NCBI GenBank assembly: GCA_963715045.1
Contig: CAVQRC010000026.1
Span: 62,001 to 126,000 of the forward strand
Length of the DNA: 64,000 nucleotides
Direction of reading: 5' to 3'
Source of the DNA: CAVQRC01 sp963715045
Lineage (GTDB): Bacteria; Planctomycetota; Planctomycetia; Pirellulales; Lacipirellulaceae
The stretch's first letter is position 1; each line of letters starts with the position of its first letter. Below, piece by piece: positions 10,702-20,633 of the stretch. The position numbers were made by a program, and so were the translations under genes. The notes beneath the pieces are model-generated. The model was not told the DNA's origin and ran no database searches. It saw only the letters and a program-made list of their open reading frames with translations.

Positions 10702-12015
10702 ATGGGAGGACGCTCTCTTCGCGTTCTCACCGTTGCCTTCGTTCAGGCGGCGGTGTGGACCCAGGCAATGTTCTGCCACGCACAGTACGCAAGTGTCTCG
10801 GTAGGCGACACAAATACGACCGTCTTCGACACTCGAACTGTTGCATCCGTCAGCGACGACGATCGCGTGTTCGGCGACTATGCGTCGTCGCAAGACGTAT
10901 CCGCCATCAATTCAAGCCGCGACTCCTTGACCGAATCGGTCTCCTGCGGCGCAGCCAACTGCGGAAGTCCCGCGTGTGGAGATACGTGGGGCCCCTCGTG
11001 CGGTCCGCCCTGCGGTTCCGTGTGCGGAGGATGTGGGACCCAATGCTACAACAGTTGCACCGACTGCTGTTACTGTCAGAGTTGCTGCGCCTGTCCGCAG
11101 ATCTATGACCACTTCACGAGCGGGTGGGGAGAATTCCTCTATCTTCAGGCAAGTGGTGCCGACATGGCCCACGCGCAACAGCAGAACGGGACCGGGGGCG
11201 CCGGAACCGTACCTTTCGGAATCATCGGGACCGTGGACCCGGACTACTCACCGGCCGCCCGCATCGGGTTCAACTGGGCCATCGATCGCTGCTCGAGTAT
11301 CGCGGGATCGTACACGTATTACGAAAGCGACGCCGTTCAATCGACGGTCCCACCCGCTATCGGAGGTGGGGCTGGCACCGTCGGCTCGCTCGTCCACCAT
11401 CCGGCCGCCACGATCATCGGTTCCAATGGACCGGTTCAGGGGTTTTACGACATCAACTATCAGATGATCGATATCGACTATCGCAAGCTCTTCCGAGGTT
11501 GCTGCGACCACTGGATCAACTGGAGCGTCGGAGCCCGCTATGGGCACCTCGAACAGGATTTTCTTCAAGTCGGTAACTTCGCCGGCGGGGCGGCGGGCGC
11601 GATCAACACGGCCACGACCATCGACTTCGACGGTGGTGGTTTGAAATTCGGCCTCGATGGCGAAAAGCTGATCGGCTGCCATGGCTTCTCGGGTTACGGT
11701 CGGGCCGCGGTCGCCCCGATGATCGGCCAGTTTCGCAGTCGGTATCGAATGAGAAACACAACCACCCAGGTCGATCTCGCGATTGCCGAGTGGAACGACG
11801 ACCGCTTCGTCACCAATCTCGAGTACGAGTTTGGCCTTCGTTGGACGAACAAGAGCGGCCGCCTGAGACTCGCTGGCGGGTACATGGCCCAATTCTGGTA
11901 CAACGCGATCACGACTCCAGGTCTCGTCGATGCAGTCCAGGCCAATAACTACAGTGACGTTGGCGACACGATTTCGTTTGACGGATTCGTCGGTCGGGTC
12001 GAAGTCGTCTGGTAG
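10702..12015 (+). CDS. Lpg1974-like outer-membrane beta-barrel protein with Cys-rich N-terminal segment
   Basis: A 437-residue outer-membrane protein. A signal peptide (to about residue 28) leads into a linker and then a segment with fifteen cysteines between residues 82 and 131. The rest is beta-barrel-like, with alternating aromatic and small residues: YSPAARIGFNWAIDRC, IDYRKLFRGCCDHWINWSVG and GLRWTNKSGRLRLAGGYMAQ match the pattern of the Lpg1974 (Legionella major outer-membrane protein) family as found in planctomycetes. The C-terminal Trp after GRVEVV fits a terminal barrel strand. The Cys-rich part could cross-link the protein in the proteinaceous wall known for this phylum, which is inference. 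A strong terminator follows. Confidence 0.75.
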   Translation: MGGRSLRVLTVAFVQAAVWTQAMFCHAQYASVSVGDTNTTVFDTRTVASVSDDDRVFGDYASSQDVSAINSSRDSLTESVSCGAANCGSPACGDTWGPSCGPPCGSVCGGCGTQCYNSCTDCCYCQSCCACPQIYDHFTSGWGEFLYLQASGADMAHAQQQNGTGGAGTVPFGIIGTVDPDYSPAARIGFNWAIDRCSSIAGSYTYYESDAVQSTVPPAIGGGAGTVGSLVHHPAATIIGSNGPVQGFYDINYQMIDIDYRKLFRGCCDHWINWSVGARYGHLEQDFLQVGNFAGGAAGAINTATTIDFDGGGLKFGLDGEKLIGCHGFSGYGRAAVAPMIGQFRSRYRMRNTTTQVDLAIAEWNDDRFVTNLEYEFGLRWTNKSGRLRLAGGYMAQFWYNAITTPGLVDAVQANNYSDVGDTISFDGFVGRVEVVW

Positions 12016-12058
12016 GGGTCGCGGCCATGGGCCGCTTCACAATTGCGGACTTCAGTCG

Positions 12059-12089
12059 GGGGCCAGTTCGAATCGAACTGGCCCCTTTT
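12059..12089 (+). terminator. Rho-independent terminator of the porin-like gene
   Basis: A perfect 13-bp stem (12059-12071 with 12073-12085) around one central base, followed by TTTT at 12086-12089. It lies 44 bases after the porin stop codon and just before the end of the convergent gene on the minus strand. Confidence 0.85.
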
Positions 12090-12161
12090 CAATTCAGGTT
12101 GGGTCTGAATGTTGCGTCGCCTCGACGAACCCGTTGCCTCGGGCATTGCGGGCGACGACCA

Positions 12162-13744
12162 TCACCGCGGATCGCGAGGAAACTCCAGCACGGCCCAGAC
12201 GGGACGATGATCGGACAGGGGTTTTCCATCCTGCTCCCACTCGACTCGATACCGGGGCATTTGCTTGTCTTCGCCAAGGGGATTGAAGGCGTTGTAGATG
12301 ACGCCTCCCGCGATTGCCCTGACCTGCGAAGACGTGCTGTAATAGATGTGATCAATGACGCCCGATTCGGTGCCCGACTCGATGTGTCGGTGCGTGCTGA
12401 GTCGTGTCGTATCGATCTGAAGATCCGCCCACGTCGATCTCATCCCGGCCGACTCGATCCGCTCCAGCGGCGCGTCACCAGGCTGATTGTTGAGGTCGCC
12501 CAAGAGCACGACGTTCTTTTGAGCCAGCGGGGAAAGCACCGTTCTGGCAACGATCTCGGCGGCAGAGTTCTCGGCCTGCTCACGCACACGCGGACGGCCC
12601 GGCAGATGGGTCGAGTAGATCACAAGGCACACTCCCCGCACCGTTGTTTCGGCACCCACGACCGAGGCCGGCGACCATCCGCTGGCCATAATCTTGACCT
12701 CGTGCTGATGCTCCAGCGGCGTTCGGCTGAGGATCGACTTGTACTTGTCGACGTGATTGGCGGACGAGATCTTCCCCACATACGCATGCTCCATCCCCAG
12801 CACCCGACCCACCCGCGCGGTCCAGTCGCCTTTCGGAACTTCACTGAAGCCAATCACGTCGAGGTCGTACGGCTCAAACATCTCACCGACCCGCTCCGGT
12901 TCCGCCCAGTTACCGAATAGCACGTTGTAGGCCGCCAGTCGAATTCGCGTGCCGCCCGCGGCTTCAGTTCTCGGTGCTCCGGCTACGAATTCCGCCTTTC
13001 CCCTTCGCCCGTCGGCGAACGTCTCGCCCCGCAGCACCGTTTCACTGCTCAACCTCGCAATTCCATAGCTGTAATTCGCCCGCGACTCTCCCACGAGCTC
13101 GAAATCCCGATTGGCTTTGAGAACGCCTGGGTTCTCCGGACTGCCATAGCAACCAAACCACCAGTGGTCACCAAAATGAGCGGCTGTCTGAATGCCCAGA
13201 TGCGTCTGGCCACTCGGCAGGTCATAACGCCGGACGAACTTGAAATCCTCGTCGTATTCGAACAGGTAGTTCTGTTCGTGACCTGCCGGTAATCCGCCGA
13301 CGACGATGAACCGACCATCGCCATAGGCGATGCCTCCTGAGCCGTGAACGAGTTCCGGGACGCGATGTTTCGCCAGAAACTTAAGGCTTTCGGCCGAATA
13401 GACGTAGACCCATGGATCGGACTTTCCCGCTGGCTGATTAAACTCGCCGAATTCGACCGCCACGTAGACCCGGCCGTCGTGACCGTCAAATCGCCGTGAT
13501 GGTCGGCGACTTCGATCCGCTTCAAGACCTCGCCGTCCAGATCGGTTTTGACCAGTTGGACCGTGTGCGACCAGTACAGCGATTCGCCATCGGTGGCGAT
13601 CCCTTGCAGATGGCCCCCGTAGGTCCCTATGCAGGTCACGCTTGATTTCGCTGTGTCTGGCTCCACAGCCGAGGAATTCTCCGCAATCACGGCGAATAGA
13701 AGCCAGGTCAGGCAACCCACCGCACACACAACCAACGCTCTCAT
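12162..13744 (-). CDS. Secreted endonuclease/exonuclease/phosphatase family protein with N-terminal propeller-like part, frameshifted
   Basis: Two minus-strand frames make one protein of ~527 residues. The first frame (ATG at 13744) supplies a signal peptide, MRALVVCAVGCLTWLLFAV, and the start of a beta-propeller-like region (ATDGESLYWSHTVQLVKTDL). The second continues it (DGRVYVAVEFGEFNQPAG, GIAYGDGRFIVVGG) and then enters an EEP domain: RIRLAAYNVLFGNW, DVIGFSEVPK, VVLLGDLNNQPGDAPL and LSDHRPVWAVLEF. The shift is near the AAA at 13488-13490. EEP enzymes cleave phosphodiester or phosphomonoester bonds with a divalent metal; the substrate here, nucleic acid or lipid headgroup, cannot be told. 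It is convergent with the porin gene. Confidence 0.75.
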
Positions 13745-14183
13745 TCAGAGTCCTCTGTCACGGGATCCCCAGGCAATGTGACTTCCGCCTGGGCGAGTAT
13801 AGCGAGCCCCCCTACCCAATCGGCCCGCCCCGCCAGAAATGACCCCTGGGGTCTTTTTGGCAATTGGGGTCATCTTAGAGGTCTGGGTCATTCACCGCGT
13901 GACCGGTCCGTGCCCACGTGCGCAAGATCGTGGCGAGGAGCCAGGGTGTCTGGTGGTTCAGGCCATGTCTGATTTCATGAGCGACCGGAACACGGAATTG
14001 GCCCGGTTTGTAGATCGTGGGTACAACGTCGGATGATTCTGGGCCGCTGCGGCACCGGAACCAGTGATCCCGCGGCCGGGTCCCGGCTTTGACCAGAGAC
14101 GCCAGCCCGACAGGAGATAGCAGTAGATAGGGTGTCTGGATCCTGCTGTCGTCGGAGAGTGACGTCCTCATCAGAGGTCTCTG

Positions 14184-14250
14184 CCATCGGAATCAGGGTG
14201 TCTGGATCAGGGCATCGGAATCAGGGTGTCTGGATGCCGAGTGTCTGGAT
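14184..14250. repeat. Short direct repeats containing GTGTCTGGAT
   Basis: CATCGGAATCAGGGTGTCTG plus GAT occurs twice, about 29 bases apart (from about 14185 and 14214), followed by two further GTGTCTGGATGCCGAGT copies in tandem. Related single copies lie at about 13946 and 14132. It looks like a decaying minisatellite. Confidence 0.6.
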
Positions 14251-14331
14251 GCCGAGTGCGGGTCGGGCTTTGTGGCTCCAGTTCACGGCGGCGACAGGTC
14301 GCCTTATTCCTTGCAATCATCCCATCTTATG

Positions 14332-14360
14332 TTGATTTCCCAAAACTCCCTGTTTATAAA
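14332..14360 (+). promoter_or_regulatory. Predicted sigma-70-type promoter of the giant secreted protein gene
   Basis: TTGATT at 14332-14337 and TATAAA at 14355-14360 are separated by 17 bases, in a locally AT-rich stretch. The predicted leader to the ATG at 14491 is about 120 bases. Confidence 0.55.
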
Positions 14361-14490
14361 TGCCCCCAGTTTCAAATTCTCGCCGTCGGACCCATCGATC
14401 GATACGAGCCATCGCGGCCCAACACGCTCTCGATCGATCCAAAGCGCTTCGGTTGCCGACAAAGATGACCCTCGACAGGTGTGGTAGGCC

Positions 14491-17400
14491 ATGACATTCA
14501 GATCTGTTTTTCGCAACAAATGCGGTCGCAAGAGTGGTGCGCGTCGCCTGCCGGGGGCTTCTTCGTTGCGTCTTTCCGTGGAATCTCTGGAAGATCGTCG
14601 GTTGTTGTCAGCCGGCGGAAACGAACAACTGACCGCTTTGTTCGGCTTCGAGACGGACACCGCTGTCGACCCCAATAATCCGAACATCGTCGCTACCTCG
14701 CAATTCAATCGGGTGCTGGTTTCAGCCGATGGCGGCCGAACCTTTCCCACGACGGTCACGGTGAATGCACCGGGGGGCGGCTATCTCAACACGAGTGGGG
14801 GAGATCCGACGCTGTCGTTCGACAGTCAGGGGAATGTGTACTTCGGCTATCTATCGAACCAGGGCACGCCGGCGAATATGAACTTCACGCTGGCGGTTTT
14901 CGGAGCGTTGATCGATCCGATTGCCGGCGTGGTACTTCAAAACCAGTTAATTGCGGCTGAGACCAATACGTTTCAACACGACAAGGAGTGGGTGGCGGCG
15001 GACCACTGGGTCAACAGTCCGTTCCGCGACAATGCCTATATGGTTTGGTCGCGACTGGGTGGCGGATCTCAGATTTTGTTCTCTCGCACGACCGACGGCG
15101 GCGCGACCTGGTCGGCTCCGATGCAACTGGATCCGGGTGGTCAGGGTTTTGTGTGGCCATCGGAGCTGACGGTCGGACCCAACGGCGACGTGTGGGTCGG
15201 ATGGCACACGAACACAGCCAATACGGCCGGCAATTTAGGATCGATTGCGATGGTCCGCTCGAGCGACGGCGGTCAGACGTTTCAGCCTGTGACAACTCCG
15301 TTCCCGGCAGGCACGGCAGACATCACCGACAACGCGCCCCCCAACCCAACCATGGCGGGGAATATCTCCTGGATGCAGGGAGCCGTCCAGCCGCGGATTC
15401 TCGTTGATCCAGTACGGCCAAACAACGTTTATGTCATTTCGGTCGACGATCCCGATAACAATTACGCGTCTGGCGACCCGGCCGACATTGTCATGGCCCG
15501 CTCCACCGATTACGGAGCTTCCTGGATCCGATCGACCATCAGCCATGGCCCCTTCGGCACAATCCAGACGATGCCGACGGCGGCGATTGACGAGGACGGC
15601 AACATCACGGTCACGTGGTACGACTCCCGCAATGGAGCTCCGAGCGTCGGTGTCGATCAGATCCTGGGTACGGCCGACGATAATCTGCTGTTGGACCTGT
15701 TTGCCACAGTGAGCGTTGACGGGGGGCTCACATTCAGCAACGACTTCCAGCTCAACGAAGTCGCCTTTGACCCGGACCTTGGCCCCCCGACGGATCGTTT
15801 CCCGCCGAACAATGTGTTCCGCATCGGTGAGTACAACGGCCACGACGCTGACTCCGGCTACGCGTACGTCTCGTGGACCGCCAACAGCGGAAACAACCAG
15901 GACATCGCGTTTGACGTGTTCAGTGCGTTGTCCGCATTTCCGGACGAGTACGAAGAGAATGACACGTTGGCCACGGCGACTGCGCTCGGCTCCCTGCCAT
16001 ACGTAACGCTCAACGGCTTGACCATTGATCCGGGCGATTCGACCGCGGACAAGGACTTCTATCGAATTGCGGCACACAGGACCGGCAAACTCGTCGTGGA
16101 TCTGGCGTTTGTCGATCGCGCCGGCAACCTGGACCTGGAGATTCAGGATGCGGCTGGAAATCAGATTGCCGTTGCCAACTCAATGACCGATGACGAGTCG
16201 CTCGTGATTCCCGTGGTCGGCGGCGAGGACTACTTCATCCATGTCTATGGAGTCAACGGAAACACGAATCACTACGACCTGGAGATCGAGAATTTCGCCG
16301 CTCCGACACCGACGGCCGTACATTTGAATCCGGCGGACGATACGGGGATGATGAACAACGACAATGTGACGAGCGAAACACGGCCGCAGTTCCTGATCCA
16401 GGTGGATCTGAACAACTTCGAAAACATGGGGATCGCTATCGATCCGCCAGCCGGCAATCCGGGCGCGGATGTCGAAGTCACGCTGGTTGGAACGAACACG
16501 GCAACGCTCATCACGGGCGATGCGACGCGGTTAGCCGGCCCGCTGTGGACGTTCACCCCGGCGGCAGCATTGGCCGACGACGTGTATTTCGTCAGTGCGG
16601 CGGTCAAGATCACTGATGGTCAAACCCCGCCCGTCATGGACAACGGACCCCTGTCGCCACCACTTTGGGTCACGATTGATGCAACGGTGGCGGCGGCTCC
16701 GGCGGCGGCCGATCTGTTGTCGTCGAGCGATTCGGGGATGTTCGACGACGACGAGGTCACCAACAAGATGCAACCGGCGTTTGCCGGTACGGTCGCACCC
16801 AACGAAAAAGTCCGGGTCTTCGCCCAGAAGGTCGGCACAGCCGTCGTGGAACTGGTAGGACAGGGCGTCGCCAACAGCGACGGGACGTGGGAAGTCACCG
16901 TCGAGCCGCTTGTCGACGGTGCCTACGACATCACAGTACGGACGGAGGACGCGGCAGGCCTGCTATCGGCTCCCAGCGAACCGCTGCGGATCTGGATCGA
17001 CACGGCGGTACCGAATACTCCGCAGATCGACTTGATCACCGACAGCGGGCGGCACGACACGGACAACATCACACTCGACGCCACGCCAACGCTGGTCCTG
17101 ACCGGCGACGATACCGTAAACGGCGACGGAAACCCGTTCCCCAACGACGTCAAGTACCGACTTTACGACCGGCCCGGGGCAGCGACCGGGGAAGTGCTGC
17201 TGTTCGATTCGTTCGCCACGATCCCCGGCTTCACGACAAACGGGCAACTGAGCTTTACGCCCGCGACCGCGCTCGCCGACGGGGTCCACAACCTGAAACT
17301 GGAAATCGAAGATCGGGCAGGCAACCTCAGTCCTGATTTTCTGCTCGAAGTCACGGTCGACACGCAGACTCCACCGGTCCAGTTCGGCGACGCGACGGGG

Positions 17401-20400
17401 AGCGGTCTGGCGGCCGACAGCGACAGTGGCGTGGCGTCCGATCCGGGCACGTTCGTCGACCTGATCACCAACGACGCGACGCCCACGCTGTATGGCCTGG
17501 CCGAGGCCGATGCCACGGTTCGGGTGTTTGCCGACCTCAATGGGAACGGCGCGATCGACGCGGGAGACCCCTTGCTGGGTCAGACCGTGGCGGTGCCGCT
17601 CGATGGCAATCAGGCCGAACCGGACGGCTACTGGGAACTCACGTCGGTCATCGACCTGAATGATCCGAATCTGTTCGCGGTTCGCGACGGCGCGCGTCCC
17701 CTGCTCGTGTGGGCCGAGGATCTCGCAGGCAACACCAATACCCCCAGCGATGAAGTCGGCGATGCGGCCCAGGCGCTGACGATTTTCCTCGATACGGTCG
17801 CCCCACGGATTGCGGCCGTTCAGGTTTCCGACAATCTCGAGTACGACCTGTTCGATCCCAAGCCGAGTGAGAACGGTCCGTCACCGCTGGTCCGTTCGCT
17901 GACGATTTCGATCGCGGACGCTCCGTTTCGACTGCCCGCTTTCATTTACGACGCGATCCAGGCGGACACGGCGGGGATCCCCGGCAACTATTTGCTGGTC
18001 GGCGATCACGTGGGCGTGATTCCGATTCAGAGCGTTGAGGTCCAGAATGTGTTCGTCGCGGGCGGCCTGATCACGGCATCCGGCACGATCCGGCTTAATT
18101 TCTTCGAACCGTTGCCAGACGATCGGTTCACGCTCACGATCAGCGACAACCTTTCGGATCCTGCGGGCAATCATCTCGACGGCGAGAGCAGTGCCGACGA
18201 GCCGCAGGAAGATCCTGGATTCGCATCGGGCGACGGCCAACCGGGCGGCGAGTTCGTTGCCCGCTTCACGCTCGACAGCCGTCCCGAGATCGGGACTTAC
18301 GTGTCGGTGGGAATCAACATCGACATCAACGGCAACTTCGATTGGGATCCGTCCAACACGCAGATCGGCAACGACGCCACGAACGTCGACTTGACGTTCA
18401 CGCTGCCGCTGGCCGATGCCACGACCGGCGCGGTCGCCCCGGGAGGTTACAGCGTCCACGATCTGCTGGTCGTCGGGCAGTTCGCGAGCGGCGGCGGGTT
18501 GATTGTCGGCGACGATGCGGTGTTCGTGATCGACATTTCTGCGAGCACTACGAATCCTTTCGAGGGAGGATTCGTCGGCGACCTCAACAACGACGGGCTG
18601 TTCGACACGATCCTGGATGCGGAGATTGCGGCATTTATCGCCTTGAATCAAGAGTTGATCGACCGTGGTCTGGGGAACGAGTCGAATGTGGCGATTGTCA
18701 GTTTCTCCGACCGCGGCGGCGAATCTGGACATGAACCCGGTCGCACCGGGTGTGCAGCTGACGACGACCCCTCTGGCCGATGCCGATGGCAACGGCACCC
18801 CCGATGTGGTCGATGCGCTGATCGCCTTAGATGCGGAAGACTTGACGAATTTCGAAGCCGCACTCGACCAGGCGATCGAGACGATCAACAACAGTGCGGT
18901 CGAGGCCGGAAACGCCAATGTGATTTTCCTGTCGGACGGTGTACCAACGGTGGGCGGGGGCTATGCCGACGAAGCCGAGGTGCTGCGTGAGGTGCTCAAC
19001 GTCAACCTGCGTGCATTCGGTGTCGGCGAAGGGGCGACCTTGTCGACTCTGCAGTTAATCGACCCCGACGCCCAGATCTTTACGAATGTGAGTGAGTTGC
19101 TGGACGTGTTCTCCGGCGGGATCGTCGGGGGCGGTGGTGCCGAGCCCAACGGATTCGACCAACTGGGTGCCTTCGGCTACTCGCAGGAAGTGGTCGGCGG
19201 CGCCCCGCTCGGCTGGCGGTGGATTCTGGATACGAACAGCGACGGCGTGGTGAACCCGGCCGACGGCGACATCTTTACGATTCAGCCGCTGCTGCCCGGC
19301 GTGTTCGACGTCCCGCCCGCCATCCCGGTCGCCGGCGATTACGACGTGTACCTGACGACGCCGTTCCGACCGGATCCCGAGCGCTCGACAGGCGGCGGTC
19401 AGGGAGAGCCCGGCCCAGCACCGGGACCGCCGACTTCCAACGGTGACGAGATCGGTTTGTACAACCATGGCCGCTGGGCGTTCGATACCAACCGCAACTT
19501 CGTCATCGACAACGGAGACACGATCCTCGAGAGCAGCTTGCTGGGGCACCCGGTCGTGGGTGATTTCGACGGAGATGGGATCGATGACCTGGGCGTGTTC
19601 AACGACAACATCTGGTATTTCGATCTCGCCTTTGACGGGCTGGCTCAATTCGACGCGAGCGGAAGCGACATCGACGACACCCTGGTGTGGGGCTTCCCGG
19701 GTGTGCTTGATCGGCCGGTTGCGGCTGATATGGACCAGGACGGGATCGATGATATCGGTCTGTTCGTTCCGCGGAACAGCGGCCAGCTTCCGCGACCTGA
19801 AGCAGAATGGTATTTCCTGGTGTCCAACGATCCGACTCTCGATGAGCGGGGCTTCGCGGCCCGCAGGGAGTTCGGCCAGATCAACACGCTGGACCATGCC
19901 TTTACACCGGTGCCGTTCGGAGACGACCTATATGCCGACTTCGGCGATGAACTCGCACTTCCGATCGTGGGCAACTTCGACCCACCAGTAACGGGCGACG
20001 GCTCACCCGACCCGACGCCCGAGATCGAGGAGTCGTTGACCCCACTGGCAGACTTCAACCACGACGGCCGTCCCGACGGCAACGACTTCCTGCTCTGGCA
20101 AGCCAACTGGGGATCGACAAGCGCCACGTTCGAGCAGGGTGATGCCGATCGGGATGGCGATGTCGACGGTACCGACTTCCTGCTTTGGCAGGCAAACTTC
20201 GGTGCGTACTCCGAGGAGATCCGCGCGACCACCGGGAGCGGCGCGTCGGTGGCGGCGGGTCCGCAGTCCCGCCTGGTGGCCGGCCGCGCGGCCGACAGTA
20301 AGCTGGATTCCAGCAGTCTATCGTCGCCACGGCAGGCTGCCGCCGATGCTGCCTTCGACGCGTTGGCCGACGAAGGCTCCCAGCGATCGCGAACCGGCGT

Positions 20401-20530
20401 CGGGCAGAGACGTCAGGTTGTCGCCCGCGAATTCCACCGGGCCGAAGAATCCATGTTGAAAACGCCGCAGATGCGATTCGCGGTCGCCATCGACCGGGTG
20501 CTGGCGGAAAGCGACTCCCAGCGACGTTAA
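14491..20530 (+). CDS. Giant multidomain secreted protein (BNR-like, PPC, Ig-like, VWA, dockerin), frameshifted
   Basis: Two frames join near 18700-18720 to give ~2010 residues. The N-terminal RLSVESLEDRRLLS motif is typical of very large exported planctomycete proteins. Then follow: sialidase/BNR-like repeats (VLVSADGGRTFPTTV, MARSTDYGASWIRSTI) to ~residue 470; a PPC-type domain (YEENDTLATATALG, ~485-600); several Ig-like repeats linked by SDSG...D motifs (~610-1180); a VWA domain whose MIDAS DISAS is intact (~1347) and which spans the frameshift; FG-GAP/VCBS-like repeats (VGDFDGDGIDDLGVF); and a dockerin-like pair of Ca-binding repeats, ADFNHDGRPDGNDFLLWQAN and GDADRDGDVDGTDFLLWQAN. A basic tail of ~100 residues ends it. 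It is probably a cell-surface adhesin or glycan-binding protein; substrate unknown. Confidence 0.8.
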
Positions 20531-20633
20531 TTGCCAGCGTCCTGGACGGGACCACCAATCACTGGCCCCCCGGGCTGGGCCCCCATTGGTCTACAAAAGT
20601 GCTGGATTGCATCGGTGCGTTCACTGGTGCCTG

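Larger units (their letters stand above)
13745..14490. other. 746-base intergenic region with decayed short repeats and a promoter
   Basis: No convincing gene. Near 13839-13860 a GACCCC/GGGGTC hairpin is followed by five T. From 13945 to 14255 the word GTGTCTGG recurs at least five times, twice inside a 29-base direct repeat. The last 200 bases are AT-rich compared with the rest and hold a good promoter for the giant gene. Short minus-strand frames at 13875-14187 have no recognisable protein. Confidence 0.45.

Noticed and set aside
13875..14187. Small minus-strand genes of 70-98 codons upstream of the giant gene
   Set aside because: Built over short direct repeats, with no recognisable domain or ribosome-binding site.
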